Notes under the pieces: model-generated
The model's input: the letters and a program-made list of their open reading frames with translations, nothing else
The model's database searches: none
What the model was told of the DNA's origin: nothing
In this document: positions 26,255-34,710 of the stretch, one piece after another
Position numbering within the stretch: position 1 is the stretch's first letter
How the letters are laid out: each line of letters starts with the position of its first letter
Program-made: the position numbers and the translations under genes
Assembly: GCF_021401135.1 (NCBI RefSeq)
Contig: NZ_JACBFO010000003.1
Span: forward strand, 653,485 to 717,484
From: Azonexus sp. R2A61
Lineage (GTDB): Bacteria; Pseudomonadota; Gammaproteobacteria; Burkholderiales; Rhodocyclaceae
DNA: 64,000 nt
Direction of reading: 5' to 3'

Positions 26255-26963
26255 CAGAGTCTCCTGAGGCATGAAATCGCGTAAGGCCATGCAGAGGCAC
26301 TTCAAGCAGATCGCTGCGAATTGTGCCCGTACAGGCGAGTTCAAGAGCTGCAGCACCGGACAAAGCACGGCGAGGACCGGCCTCTAAGTTGAGAATCTCA
26401 TCGAAGGTTACTGAGCGCTGTTTGGAGATGAAGGTAAGTACGTTGGACTTAAACTCAGCAAGTGGCCAATGGCGGGCGGCACTCATCCAAGCCACGGCCC
26501 TCAGTGAATTTCGCAACCGCATCGGATTTGCGGTCAGACGAGCGGTTGTCCAGATTTCGAGGGCACAAATGCCGGCAAGCGGTCCCTTTCCCAGGACAGA
26601 CCTAAGATCGTCAGTGAGTGCCTCTTCGTCAGGTTCGGATGCTATGAGCCGATGCCAGATTACCTTTCCATCCCTTGTTTCCACCTGTGCATCGATGAGA
26701 GAGGCAAACTTATCGCCTGCCAATGATGAGATCGCTGAATAAGGCGAATAATCGGCAGTCGCTATATGGCAGTCGATTTCGCAGTATAAAAAATGCAGGA
26801 ACTGCAGTTGTCCGGCGAGTTGGACGTTGCATTTTGCTTTCGGGCTATAGTGCAACACGAGGTCCGCATTTCCCTTTCCGCGCGCGTCATACGACGCAGC
26901 CATTTCGCCGCGTAGTTGCGTTCCCAGACGCCGACCACGCCCTGTTCCGGTAGCCTTAGTCAT
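26244..26963 (-). CDS. TnsA-like protein with degenerate nuclease motif
   Basis: 239 residues, in the position of tnsA in Tn7-like operons (directly before the DDE transposase). The central stretch, with LHFLYCEID, then LIDAQVETRDGKVIW, resembles the TnsA nuclease core: E, then D before a beta hairpin. The Q-x-K that completes the TnsA active site is not seen; W-H-R stands there. If so, the protein may be structural or an inactive nuclease, and transposition might give co-integrates. The family assignment rests on fold-like pattern and position, so it is tentative. Start ATG follows AAGGGGGAGG. Confidence 0.55.
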   Translation of the reverse strand: MTKATGTGRGRRLGTQLRGEMAASYDARGKGNADLVLHYSPKAKCNVQLAGQLQFLHFLYCEIDCHIATADYSPYSAISSLAGDKFASLIDAQVETRDGKVIWHRLIASEPDEEALTDDLRSVLGKGPLAGICALEIWTTARLTANPMRLRNSLRAVAWMSAARHWPLAEFKSNVLTFISKQRSVTFDEILNLEAGPRRALSGAAALELACTGTIRSDLLEVPLHGLTRFHASGDSDGN

Positions 26964-27256
26964 ACCTCCCCCTTATTTGGGGCAAATGTAGATTCGCCAG
27001 AACGGGCGAATTTGTTGGTACACGTATTAAAAGTGCACTTCGCTCGGGGATGACAGAAATCGCTCTGATGCGCTGTGATCCACAGGTTGCCTGCACGGTA
27101 GTTGGTGTTAGTGACAAACAGGAAGGGGACGCGACCACTCCGGAAGCAACGATTGTGGGTGCATCTTGTGCCACTCTGGGCTATGTGTGGCGAGTGGCGT
27201 CTAATTACCTGTTTTTTGCGTTTTGCAACGCTAAAGGCAGCCTTCGAATCAGGCAT
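26960..27256 (-). CDS. Small basic Cys-rich protein heading the transposition operon
   Basis: 98 residues, basic, with five cysteines in CTHNRC and CHPRAKCTFNTC patterns that could bind zinc. No family is recognised. It is supported by GAGGAG seven bases before the ATG and by an ATGA overlap with the TnsA-like gene, so it would be the first gene of the transposition operon. It may bind DNA or regulate the operon. An upstream extension to 27355 lacks a ribosome site. Confidence 0.5.
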   Translation of the reverse strand: MPDSKAAFSVAKRKKQVIRRHSPHIAQSGTRCTHNRCFRSGRVPFLFVTNTNYRAGNLWITAHQSDFCHPRAKCTFNTCTNKFARSGESTFAPNKGEV

Positions 27257-27406
27257 GATGGGCTCCTCGAGTCCATTCTTGTGGCAAACCAGCCCACAAG
27301 CGTTTTTAGACGGGGAAGAGGAGGGGCCGCTGCCTTGACGCGTTTGGCTACGCAAGGAATACTGCCAGTGCGACCCGGGCTGATTCCTTCGGGAACGGTC
27401 CCTAAG

Positions 27407-27439
27407 AAAGCCGCCGGCATCCCCAATGTCGGCGGCTTT
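27407..27439. terminator. Bidirectional terminator between operon promoter and XRE gene
   Basis: AAAGCCGCCG (27407-27416) pairs with CGGCGGCTTT (27430-27439), with a T run on each strand. It ends the XRE gene read leftward. The stretch 27257-27406 holds the presumed promoter of the transposition operon and no clear gene. Confidence 0.75.
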
Positions 27440-27451
27440 TTTCGTTCGTGA

Positions 27452-27841
27452 CTAGCCCATTGATTCCTCCCTCAGCGGTTGGTCTGCAAGGACATTGATA
27501 ACGTCATTTAGTACTGCGAGCTTGGATTGGCTCAGATGTGGCAGCGCACTGCAAAGTCTTGCCAAGACTGCGACACCAGGAATGTCTCCCTCGGCCTCTC
27601 GAATCGCCGGTTCCAGTCGATCTAGGGCTGCAGCCGTAATTGCGTTGGCTTTTTCGGCATCGGACATTCCCAGTGCGGCGACAATCCGGTCCACAATCTG
27701 TCGGCGGGGCGGTGGCCGTCGGCCGCGCTCAATCGAAGCAAGGTACGAGGAATCGATACCGGCACGACCGGCGATAGTTTTCTGGGGTAGGTGTTTTCGA
27801 ACACGGGAGTGAAAGACTACCGTGCCGAATTTGGTGTACAT
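27452..27841 (-). CDS. XRE-family HTH transcriptional regulator
   Basis: 129 residues with an N-terminal lambda-repressor-like helix-turn-helix (about 14-60: KTIAGRAGIDSSYLASIERG) and a helical C-terminal part. The ATG at 27841 is preferred over the in-frame 27949, because the latter would leave only four bases to the divergent gene. Likely controls itself and the divergent gene at 27954. Confidence 0.75.
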   Translation of the reverse strand: MYTKFGTVVFHSRVRKHLPQKTIAGRAGIDSSYLASIERGRRPPPRRQIVDRIVAALGMSDAEKANAITAAALDRLEPAIREAEGDIPGVAVLARLCSALPHLSQSKLAVLNDVINVLADQPLREESMG

Positions 27842-27953
27842 CGTTCGGACACTTTCTGAAAATTTCTGGACACTGCGATTCCACACCCCTTGCAGTGCGA
27901 CGGTCCATTCCTTTAAATAGGGTTCAAGTGGGACGAAGATGTGAGGCACATAA

Positions 27954-28784
27954 ATGGAGACAAAGGAGTTTTTACGACGAGGGAAACCACCAACTCCTCA
28001 CGGGAAGAAATGGCTTGGGTGGACGGAGTTTGCGTTGGTAATTGCTGTTTTCGGCAAGCGGAGCATCACGAGTCTCGACGTCGAGTTTGCGCGAAGGCAG
28101 GGCGGTGCCAAATGTACCTCCGCAGACCGTACTCACGTGTTCGAACACGCCAGAGACCGCGGAACGCCATTGCCTATGGATGTCGTCAAGAGATTGGCGG
28201 AAGTGCCTGAACTCGCGCTTATCAAGCACCTTGCGGCCAGCCTGTTCTGGCCCCTGCTGGTGAATCCTCCTGAGACCCGGGCGGCGGCGACGCGGATGGT
28301 AAGGCGTTGCCTGGACCGGCTAAATCTCGTCCGGCTTTCGGTGAATCAAGAAGAAGCATGGCTAGCCAGGCAATGGCAGCAGGTGTTGGCTGCCGACAAG
28401 AAGGCAGAATGGCAGGATGAGGACAGTCTCATTCGCAGACGAATCGAAAATCTGGTCGCCCAGCATCCGCAGAATCTGGATTTTGTCGCGCTCCTAGGCG
28501 CGCTGTATCGTGAGGCCTGCCTCAGCTTCGAACCAGACGCGGCGTGTTACCTGGGCATGCGCTTCTGGATGCTGCTCGAAGATTTTTTAAGTGGCCCACT
28601 ATTTGCCGGGATTTCAGCCGAGCTCTGTGACTTTTCGGTGAATCGGATCATTTATGATCGAGATGACGGAGAGGCCAGAAAACCATTTAGCACCCATAAC
28701 GCCGACCGTATACCTGGGAAAGCGATCGGTCTGCTGCTATCGGCAGATGATCCGGATGCGCTCGAATTATTGGGCCTGACTTAA
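27954..28784 (+). CDS. Hypothetical protein, mobile-element cargo
   Basis: 276 residues, soluble, mostly helical, with a basic N terminus (FLRRGKPPTPHGKKWLGW). No family is recognised and no catalytic motif is evident. GAGG lies seven bases before the ATG. It is divergent from an XRE regulator across about 110 bases that contain two GGACACT copies (27847 and 27868). The pairing with a regulator and the boundary motif at 28919 suggest a self-contained cargo unit; defence or addiction is possible but unproven. Confidence 0.7.
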   Translation: METKEFLRRGKPPTPHGKKWLGWTEFALVIAVFGKRSITSLDVEFARRQGGAKCTSADRTHVFEHARDRGTPLPMDVVKRLAEVPELALIKHLAASLFWPLLVNPPETRAAATRMVRRCLDRLNLVRLSVNQEEAWLARQWQQVLAADKKAEWQDEDSLIRRRIENLVAQHPQNLDFVALLGALYREACLSFEPDAACYLGMRFWMLLEDFLSGPLFAGISAELCDFSVNRIIYDRDDGEARKPFSTHNADRIPGKAIGLLLSADDPDALELLGLT

Positions 28785-28918
28785 TGGAGATAGGTGGCCC
28801 GTCGGAAAGGCCGCAGTGATGGAATCTGGGGTGCGACTCATCGGAGGATCTCGGAAGGATCAATGACTTCGATCGGGTTCAACACCTGAACGAAGGGGAA
28901 AATTGTCCGTTGAAGGAC

Positions 28919-28946
28919 TAATGTCAAACCCCGAAATGGGATGGGG
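28919..28946 (+). repeat. Cargo-boundary motif, copy A
   Basis: TAATGTCAAACCCCGAAATG followed by GGATGGGG. First of five direct copies of TAATGTCAAA (28919, 29833, 41516, 54253, 62587). Copies A-D each lie just after a cargo block and are followed by C/G, then G-rich sequence. Confidence 0.5.
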
Positions 28947-28993
28947 CCCGACACTTAAGGCTAAGAAAGAGGCCAGCAGGTTATCCACTAGGG

Positions 28994-29023
28994 ATTGCTG
29001 TTCATTGTCGTTAAAACAGCAAT
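28994..29023 (-). terminator. Hairpin after the small XRE gene
   Basis: ATTGCTGTT (28994-29002) pairs with AACAGCAAT (29015-29023) across a 12-base loop, 20 bases past the stop at 29043. No strong T run. Confidence 0.4.
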
Positions 29024-29042
29024 TGCCGTGGAAACGACAACG

Positions 29043-29285
29043 CTATTGGGATCGCTTTTCAAAGCGTTCGACAAATGAGGTAAGCGAGACGTTGAGCGCA
29101 GAGCACCATGCTGCAAGCTCCACAAGATCGAGCCGACGCTCCCCGCGTTCGCACTTGCTGACGAATGACTGGGTGGCATTCAGTTTGGTCGCGATATCCT
29201 CTTGGGTCAGTCCACTTAGCACTCGAGTTTCTCGTAGCAAAGCTAGGAAACGTTCGTATTCGGAAGAATGAATGGATTTTTCCAT
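29043..29285 (-). CDS. Small XRE-family HTH regulator
   Basis: About 80 residues, almost only a helix-turn-helix domain (LRETRVLSGLTQEDIATKL, then SFVSKCERGERR, residues about 16-55). A longer frame begins at 29339, but the shorter start fits the domain. Divergent from the small gene at 29455 with about 170 bases between. The arrangement resembles a control gene of a small two-gene unit. Confidence 0.75.
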   Translation of the reverse strand: MEKSIHSSEYERFLALLRETRVLSGLTQEDIATKLNATQSFVSKCERGERRLDLVELAAWCSALNVSLTSFVERFEKRSQ

Positions 29286-29454
29286 CGACACACCAGAGAG
29301 GAATGCCGGGAGGTTGCAGTCCAGATTCGAATAGTCCAAAATCGACTATTTCGTCTAGCCAGTGTTCAGTCATCGCTGTGTGCCAAGATCTTGCAAAATC
29401 AAACGTTGAGATTGTGTCTTCCAATGCATTACACGTGTCTCAGAGGAAGTGGCA

Positions 29455-29826
29455 ATGACAGAGGATCCCAATATCTCCCAGAGACTGGCGGAGCTCGCTG
29501 CTTTGGCCGAGAAAGAGGATTGCCTATATCAGGCGGAACTGCGCCTGGCAGATGAATTTTCTGCTGTTGCTGCCGCCTTTTCCCTGGCCAACCCTGGAAC
29601 GGGAATCATCTGCGAGAACTACATCGGGCCTAGTTCTGTAGTCCGACGCAGCGCGCGCAGCAGCCTCCTTAGAACCATCAAAACGATCGAGAAGTCACTT
29701 GATCGGTTGCAAGCGTTAAAGCCGACGTACAAAGTATGGGACGAGGTTCAAGACTATTTTGCCCCCTCTAATCCAGCGCAAACATTCTTTGCGTCCGAAA
29801 TCGTTCGACGTAATCTGCGCACCTAA
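29455..29826 (+). CDS. Hypothetical protein, mobile-element cargo
   Basis: 123 residues, helical, no recognised family. The N terminus is acidic and leucine/alanine rich (RLAELAALAEKED), and the middle carries SSLLRTIKTIEKSLDRLQ, a likely amphipathic helix. The ATG at 29455 has AGAGGAA six bases upstream; an in-frame GTG two codons earlier is less likely. It is paired with a divergent XRE regulator and closed by boundary motif B seven bases past the stop. Confidence 0.65.
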   Translation: MTEDPNISQRLAELAALAEKEDCLYQAELRLADEFSAVAAAFSLANPGTGIICENYIGPSSVVRRSARSSLLRTIKTIEKSLDRLQALKPTYKVWDEVQDYFAPSNPAQTFFASEIVRRNLRT

Positions 29827-29832
29827 GGGAAA

Positions 29833-29858
29833 TAATGTCAAAGCGCGCGGGGTAGGGG
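29833..29858 (+). repeat. Cargo-boundary motif, copy B
   Basis: TAATGTCAAAGCGCGCGGGG followed by TAGGGG, seven bases after the preceding stop codon. Same orientation as the other copies. Confidence 0.5.
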
Positions 29859-29923
29859 AGTTGGCTACTTCCGCTGTTCGGCCAAAGCCGCCAGTGGCAG
29901 CTGCTTTGAGAAATGCCTGCTCT

Positions 29924-29943
29924 GCGATCTATAGCAGCCATTT
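29924..29943 (+). repeat. Direct repeat flanking the redox block, left copy
   Basis: GCGATCTATAGCAGCCATTT. A near-copy lies at 41444-41462 on the other side of the LysR-HxlR gene block. A GCCAGTGGCAGCT element at about 29890 likewise recurs as GCCAATGGCAGCT near 41476. Confidence 0.5.
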
Positions 29944-30025
29944 GAAATTTGCAGGTTTGAACACCTGCCCGTAATTTCCTGCTGCGTCTATTTTCAAAGC
30001 AGCAAACATCTTCGGGCTTGAGGAA

Positions 30026-30946
30026 TTACAGCCCCCTATCGGCCGTAAATCCGTTGTCGGCATATTTCGCAGCCTCTTCAATCAGCCACTGCTTTACCCG
30101 CATTGCGGCCTGGCTGGGCGCTGTCTTGCTCGGGTGAACCACGTAGTAGCCATTCTCAAGCTCAAGGCAACAGTCAAATGGCTTTATCAGAGACCGACTG
30201 GCAACCTCTACTTCGGTCAGGTAGGGGCTGGCCAAAACCACGCCGTTCCCGCGTTTGGCCGCCTCGATAGCAAGCAGGGACTGGTCGAAGTGCATGCGAG
30301 GAATCCTGGCGATGGCTCCGTCATCCAGTTGGCTGAACTGTTTGAACCATCGTTCCCAATAGGGTTGGATGGTGGTGACCAGCAGGTTGGCTCTGACCAG
30401 ATCCTCCGGCGCGCTTATGTGCAAGGCCGCCGCGTATTCCGGTGTGCAGTACACCCGGGCCTCATCCTTGAACAGCAGGCTAGCATCGAGGTTGGCGCTT
30501 TTCCCGTTGAAATGGCGAATCGCCAGATCAACCACCTCGCGCTCAAAATCGACGGTTTCAACCGAGGCATTGAGGTGAAGCTCGATGTCCGGGTGCCGGG
30601 TCACTAACCTGGCCATGCGGCTGGTGAACCACTTGGCGGCAAAACTTGGCGTCATCGACAGCGACACGGCCATGCTGCGACTGCGCTTGAGACGGTTGCT
30701 GGCGTCGGCAATCTGGGTAAGCGCCGGCTGGATTTTCTGCCAGTAAGCGGTGGCCGCATCCGTCGGTTGCACCTGCCGCACCTGCCGGATGAACAGCGAC
30801 ATGCCCAGCCATTCCTCCAGTTTCTGGATTTGCTGGCCTATGGCGCCCGGCGTCACGCACAGCTCATCCGCCGCAAGAGAAAAACTCTTGTTGCGCATGG
30901 CAGCATCAAAGGCGACTAACGCCTTGAGGGGTGGATACGTAGTCAT
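30026..30946 (-). CDS. LysR-family transcriptional regulator (GcvA-like)
   Basis: 306 residues. N-terminal winged helix-turn-helix (about 5-62: LKALVAFDAAMRNKSFSLAADELCVTPGAIGQQIQKLE) and a C-terminal inducer-binding domain (about 90-295). The opening P-P-L-x-A-L-x-A-F and the TPGAIGQQI recognition helix are of the GcvA kind. Divergent from an MFS transporter operon at 31039, which it probably controls. The effector is unknown. Confidence 0.88.
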   Translation of the reverse strand: MTTYPPLKALVAFDAAMRNKSFSLAADELCVTPGAIGQQIQKLEEWLGMSLFIRQVRQVQPTDAATAYWQKIQPALTQIADASNRLKRSRSMAVSLSMTPSFAAKWFTSRMARLVTRHPDIELHLNASVETVDFEREVVDLAIRHFNGKSANLDASLLFKDEARVYCTPEYAAALHISAPEDLVRANLLVTTIQPYWERWFKQFSQLDDGAIARIPRMHFDQSLLAIEAAKRGNGVVLASPYLTEVEVASRSLIKPFDCCLELENGYYVVHPSKTAPSQAAMRVKQWLIEEAAKYADNGFTADRGL

Positions 30947-30949
30947 GGC

Positions 30950-30962
30950 ATAGATTTTCTAT
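30950..30962. promoter_or_regulatory. Putative LysR operator in the divergent region
   Basis: ATAGATTTTCTAT, a 5-3-5 palindrome just upstream of the regulator start and about 75 bases before the MFS gene. The size and A/T make-up suit a LysR-type site. Confidence 0.4.
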
Positions 30963-31038
30963 AACAAGAGGCATCATAACTGGTTTGTCGCGGCTCTGTT
31001 GAGCGACCACAATTCAAGCATTACTTGATGTGCTGGGA

Positions 31039-32286
31039 ATGATGTTCAACTCTATTCGACGCCCCGATGTGCTCTCCGTCACCCTGGCAGCGGCCGGCAT
31101 TCTCATGGTGACCATGGGCACCCGCCAGTCCTTTGGACTCTTCGTCAGTCCCATCAACACGTCGACCGGCATGGGCATCGCCACGATCAGCCTGGCGCTG
31201 GCCATCGGGCAGTTCACCTGGGGCGCCATCCAGCCGATTGCCGGTGCCGTGGCCGACCGCTACGGTCCCCGGCTGGTCTTGCAAGCCGCCTTGGTAACGC
31301 TGGCCATCGGCTGCGCCCTGACGCCCTTCATCGAGAACGGTTTCGGGCTGGCGATCGCCCTCGGCATCCTTGCATCCATGGGCTCGGGCGCCGGCAGTTT
31401 CTCCGTGCTGATCGGCGCTGCCGCCCAACGCTTGCCCTTCGAGTCACGCGGCACCGCCTCCGGGGTCATCAACGCGGGCGGCTCCTTCGGCCAATTCATC
31501 TTTGCACCCCTCCTGCAAAAGCTGATCCAGAGCATGGGCTGGATGGGTGCCATGTGGGCGATGGTCGTGGCAACCCTGGCTGCGCTGCCGCTGGTCGGCA
31601 AACTGACCGGCCCGACGACGGCCGCACCCCAGCATGCCAACGACTCGAAACTGGGGCGGGCCATCCTGGCGGCGCTCAAAAATCCCAGCTACGGCTTGCT
31701 GCACGCCGGTTTCTTCACCTGCGGATTCCACATTGCCTTCCTAGTGACCCATCTGCCCGGTGAAGTGAATCTGTGCGGTCTTCCGCCCAGCGTGGCCAGC
31801 TGGTCATTGGCCATCATCGGCTTGGCGAACGTATTCGGCAGCCTGTATGCCGGTTCTTGCGTGGCCCGTTATCGCAGCAAGTATGTCCTGGCTGCCATGT
31901 ATGCCTCGCGGGCCTTGCTGATCGCCCTGTATCTGTGGATGCCGCGCACCGAATGGACCTACTACCTGTTTGCGGCCGGCCTTGGCTTCACATGGCTGGC
32001 GACCGTGCCGCCCACCGCGGCGATTGTCGGGAAGCTTTTCGGGACGCGCTACCTGGCGACCCTGTTCGGACTGACGCTGCTCTCGCACCAGATTGGCGGT
32101 TTCCTTGGCGCCTGGCTGGGCGGCCTGACAATTTCGAGGTTCGGTGACTTCTCATGGATGTGGTACGCCGACATGGTCCTCGCCATGCTCGCCGCCCTCG
32201 TAAATTTGCCCATCAAGGAAGCACCGATCGGCAAGCCCTTCATACCCCCCCAATCACCGCTGGCGACAGATAAAGGCACATCATGA
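31039..32286 (+). CDS. MFS transporter (12 TM)
   Basis: About 415 residues, inner membrane, with about 12 hydrophobic segments split by a charged central loop (about 190-215). The loop after helix 2 has AVADRYGPRLV, the major-facilitator signature. Resembles the oxalate/formate-antiporter-like and CynX-like group, but the substrate cannot be told. GTG at 31030, ATG at 31039 and ATG at 31042 are all possible starts. It overlaps the next gene by four bases and is the first gene of a short operon with two hotdog-fold enzymes, so a carboxylate or acyl compound is a fair guess. Confidence 0.85.
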   Translation: MMFNSIRRPDVLSVTLAAAGILMVTMGTRQSFGLFVSPINTSTGMGIATISLALAIGQFTWGAIQPIAGAVADRYGPRLVLQAALVTLAIGCALTPFIENGFGLAIALGILASMGSGAGSFSVLIGAAAQRLPFESRGTASGVINAGGSFGQFIFAPLLQKLIQSMGWMGAMWAMVVATLAALPLVGKLTGPTTAAPQHANDSKLGRAILAALKNPSYGLLHAGFFTCGFHIAFLVTHLPGEVNLCGLPPSVASWSLAIIGLANVFGSLYAGSCVARYRSKYVLAAMYASRALLIALYLWMPRTEWTYYLFAAGLGFTWLATVPPTAAIVGKLFGTRYLATLFGLTLLSHQIGGFLGAWLGGLTISRFGDFSWMWYADMVLAMLAALVNLPIKEAPIGKPFIPPQSPLATDKGTS

Positions 32287-32714
32287 GTGTTCTGCGCGAA
32301 GACATCAGCCCGGAATCCCTGAACCGGGATAGCAGGGAATGCCTGCCCGGATTTCTGGGCGTCGAAATGATGGAATTAAAGCAAGGCGTGATGACCAGCC
32401 GCATGGCGGTCAAACCCTTGCACGGCGCCATCAACGGATTCCTGCACGCTGCCAGCGTCGTGGCGTTGGCCGACACCACCTGTGGCAATGCGACGATTGC
32501 GCATCTGCCTGCCGGCGCCCAGTCCTTCACGACGGTCGAGCTGAAGAGCAACCACCTCGGCACGGTGCGGGACGGGGAGATTGCCTGTACCGCCACTGCC
32601 CAGCATCTGGGCAAGACGACGCAGGTCTGGGATGCCGTCGTGATCGATGCGGCGACGGGCAGGAAACTGGCATTGTTTCGCTGCACCCAAATGATTCTCT
32701 GGCCGAAGTCTTGA
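32283..32714 (+). CDS. PaaI-type hotdog thioesterase
   Basis: 143 residues, single hotdog domain of the PaaI/YbgC-like acyl-CoA thioesterase group. The central helix GAINGFLHAASVVALADTTCGNATIA carries the conserved G-x-x-x-x-A-x-x-D-x-x-x-G pattern. Overlaps the MFS gene by ATGA and likely hydrolyses a small acyl-CoA made or imported by the same pathway. Confidence 0.82.
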   Translation: MSVLREDISPESLNRDSRECLPGFLGVEMMELKQGVMTSRMAVKPLHGAINGFLHAASVVALADTTCGNATIAHLPAGAQSFTTVELKSNHLGTVRDGEIACTATAQHLGKTTQVWDAVVIDAATGRKLALFRCTQMILWPKS

Positions 32715-32729
32715 TCGGTGGCAAATGAC

Positions 32730-33182
32730 ATGAAAAAAATTTACTACCTCGATGACCTGCATGTCGGCCAACGCTTCGGTTCCGGGAAGTACGTGCTGGA
32801 TGAGGCAGCAATCAAGCGATTCGCTACCGAGTATGATCCCCAGCCTTTCCATCTGGACCATGCGGCTGCAGCCAAATCCTTCTTTCAAGGCCTGGCGGCA
32901 AGCGGCTGGCACACGGCTGCCGTGACGATGCGGCTGTTCGTCGACAGTGAATTCAAGCCGGCCGGGGGCATCATTGGCGCCGGTCTGGAGGCGCTCCAGT
33001 GGCACCAGCCGGTGCGCCCCGGCGACGAGCTTTCTGTCGAAACGGAGATTCTCGAGCTTCGTCCGTCGAGATCCAGACCACAACAAGGCATGGTCAAAGC
33101 GCGCGTGACGACATACAACCAGCGCAAAGAACCGGTTCAGATCTTTGTGGCCAGGCTTTTGGTGGAACGATTCGTGCCTTGA
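32730..33182 (+). CDS. MaoC-like (R)-specific enoyl-CoA hydratase/dehydratase
   Basis: About 150 residues, hotdog fold. The hydratase-2 motif is visible: YDPQPFHLDHAAAAKSFFQGLAASGWH, with the catalytic D and H (about 39-44). The ATG at 32730 follows GGTGG; an in-frame GTG at 32718 is an alternative. Third gene of the MFS operon, presumably acting on an acyl-CoA. Confidence 0.85.
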   Translation: MKKIYYLDDLHVGQRFGSGKYVLDEAAIKRFATEYDPQPFHLDHAAAAKSFFQGLAASGWHTAAVTMRLFVDSEFKPAGGIIGAGLEALQWHQPVRPGDELSVETEILELRPSRSRPQQGMVKARVTTYNQRKEPVQIFVARLLVERFVP

Positions 33183-33300
33183 TGCAAGGGCGAGGTATCG
33201 GCATGAAGGATGCCGGCATTGGCCAGTAAACCGACACCATGATCCCCTGAAATCTTCCCCCCTGCAGGTCAACTATTTCAAAACTTAAATGGAGAGATAA

Positions 33301-33684
33301 ATGCCCCTCGTTCGTATCGACATCAAAAGAAACTCCGACGCTTCCTATGCCAAAAAGCTGGGCAAGATTGTTTACGATTCAATGAAGACTGCAATTAACG
33401 TCCCTGACCAAGATAACTTTCAGATTCTGTCCGAGCACGACGATGACCATTTCGTCTATGACCCTACCTATCTCGGGATAAAACGAAGTGATGGGTTGGT
33501 GTTTATCCAAATCACGCTCAACGAGGGGCGGACGACGGAGCAGAAGAAACTCCTCTAAAAGACAATTGCGGAAGGGCTAAATCGAGAAGCCGGTGTTCGG
33601 CCGGCTGATGTCTTCATCAATCTGGTCGAGGTTAAAAAAGAGAACTGGTCATTTGGTAGTGGAGTTGCCCAGTATGCAACCTGA
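33301..33684 (+). pseudogene. Tautomerase-family protein with in-frame stop
   Basis: A 127-codon tautomerase-superfamily gene (Pro-2 after the start Met, as the catalytic base in MPLVRID; later EGRTTEQKKLL) interrupted by TAA at codon 86 (33556-33558). Past the stop the same frame continues with convincing family sequence (KTIAEGLNREAGVRPADVFINL, then VKKENWSFGSGVAQYA) to TGA at 33682. A tyrosine codon would fit at the TAA. The ribosome site GGAGAG is intact. It is a recent nonsense mutation, an 85-residue product, or a sequencing error. Confidence 0.8.
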
Positions 33685-33745
33685 TGTTCAGACCGGCTGA
33701 AGGCAATAAATCTTTGTCGCTGGCGTGCTAACCGTCGTTCAACGA

Positions 33746-34597
33746 TCACCTCAGGGCCAACCTGACCATTTCGGCCAGCGGCGTGCTCGGGCGGCCGATC
33801 AATGCGCTCAATTCCCGGCCATCATCGAATAAGCCGCCTTTTGACGCACCGACGTCGGATTCGGCTAGCAGCGTCACCAGGAAATCCGGCAGGCCGGCGC
33901 CAAGCAAAGCCGCCTTGAATTCGCTTTCCGGCAAATCCCGGTAGGCCACGGCCTGGCCGGATTGCCGGGTAATTTCATCGGCGAGTTCGCCCAGCGTGTA
34001 GGACTCGTCGCCGGCAAGTTCGTAGATGCGGCCCGCTTGTTCGTCCCGCGTCAGCACGGCGGCGGCCGCTTCGGCGTAATCGGCACGCGCAGCCGAGGTA
34101 ATCCTGCCCTGACCGGCGCTGCCCAGCACCACGCCATACTGCAGCGCGGTTGGAATGCCGGCCGTGTAGTTCTCGGTGTACCAGCCGTTGCGCAGAATGA
34201 CTGCCGGGAGGCCGGACGCGCGAATCAGGCTTTCGGTTTCCTGGTGTTCGGCCGCCAGCGGCAACGGTGAGATGTCGGCATGCAGGATGCTGGTGTAGGC
34301 CAGCAAGCCGACGCCTGCTACCTTGGCGGCATCGATCACAGCTCGATGTTGCGGCACACGGCGACCAACTTCGCTGGCCGAAATCAGCAGCAGCTTGTCG
34401 GCCCCCTCGAAGGCGGCAGCCAGACTGGCCGGCTGATCGTAATCGGCCTGGCGAATCTGGACGCCACGCTTCGCCAGATCAGCAACTTTCTCGGGATGGC
34501 GCACGGTGGCGACGATTTCATCGGCCGGTAGCTTGTTCAGCAGGGCTTCGATAACCAGCCGGCCGAGTTGGCCGGATGCTCCTGTAACGACGATCAT
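33746..34597 (-). CDS. qorB: NAD(P)H:quinone oxidoreductase, NmrA/QorB type
   Basis: 283 residues, atypical SDR of the NmrA-like group, closely resembling E. coli QorB (YtfG) along its length. Features are N-terminal GASGQLGR for dinucleotide binding, LLISASEVGRR, LLAYTSILHAD, and the C-terminal DVGASKGGLFDDG. It reduces quinones with NADPH in the cytoplasm. AGGAG lies eight bases before the ATG. First of six or more minus-strand redox genes collected here. Confidence 0.88.
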   Translation of the reverse strand: MIVVTGASGQLGRLVIEALLNKLPADEIVATVRHPEKVADLAKRGVQIRQADYDQPASLAAAFEGADKLLLISASEVGRRVPQHRAVIDAAKVAGVGLLAYTSILHADISPLPLAAEHQETESLIRASGLPAVILRNGWYTENYTAGIPTALQYGVVLGSAGQGRITSAARADYAEAAAAVLTRDEQAGRIYELAGDESYTLGELADEITRQSGQAVAYRDLPESEFKAALLGAGLPDFLVTLLAESDVGASKGGLFDDGRELSALIGRPSTPLAEMVRLALR

Positions 34598-34710
34598 AAT
34601 TGAGTCTCCTGTATTTCATTTGACCATGAGGTCTGCGCGAAAGGGGGTGAAGCGGCGGTAGAAGGAACGAGCAATGTTTTACTCACCTGCCGGCGAATTA
34701 TTCGCTACCT

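Noticed and set aside
27050..27451. Plus-strand 133-codon frame near the transposition operon promoter
   Set aside because: No ribosome site, no natural protein pattern, and it runs through a terminator hairpin.
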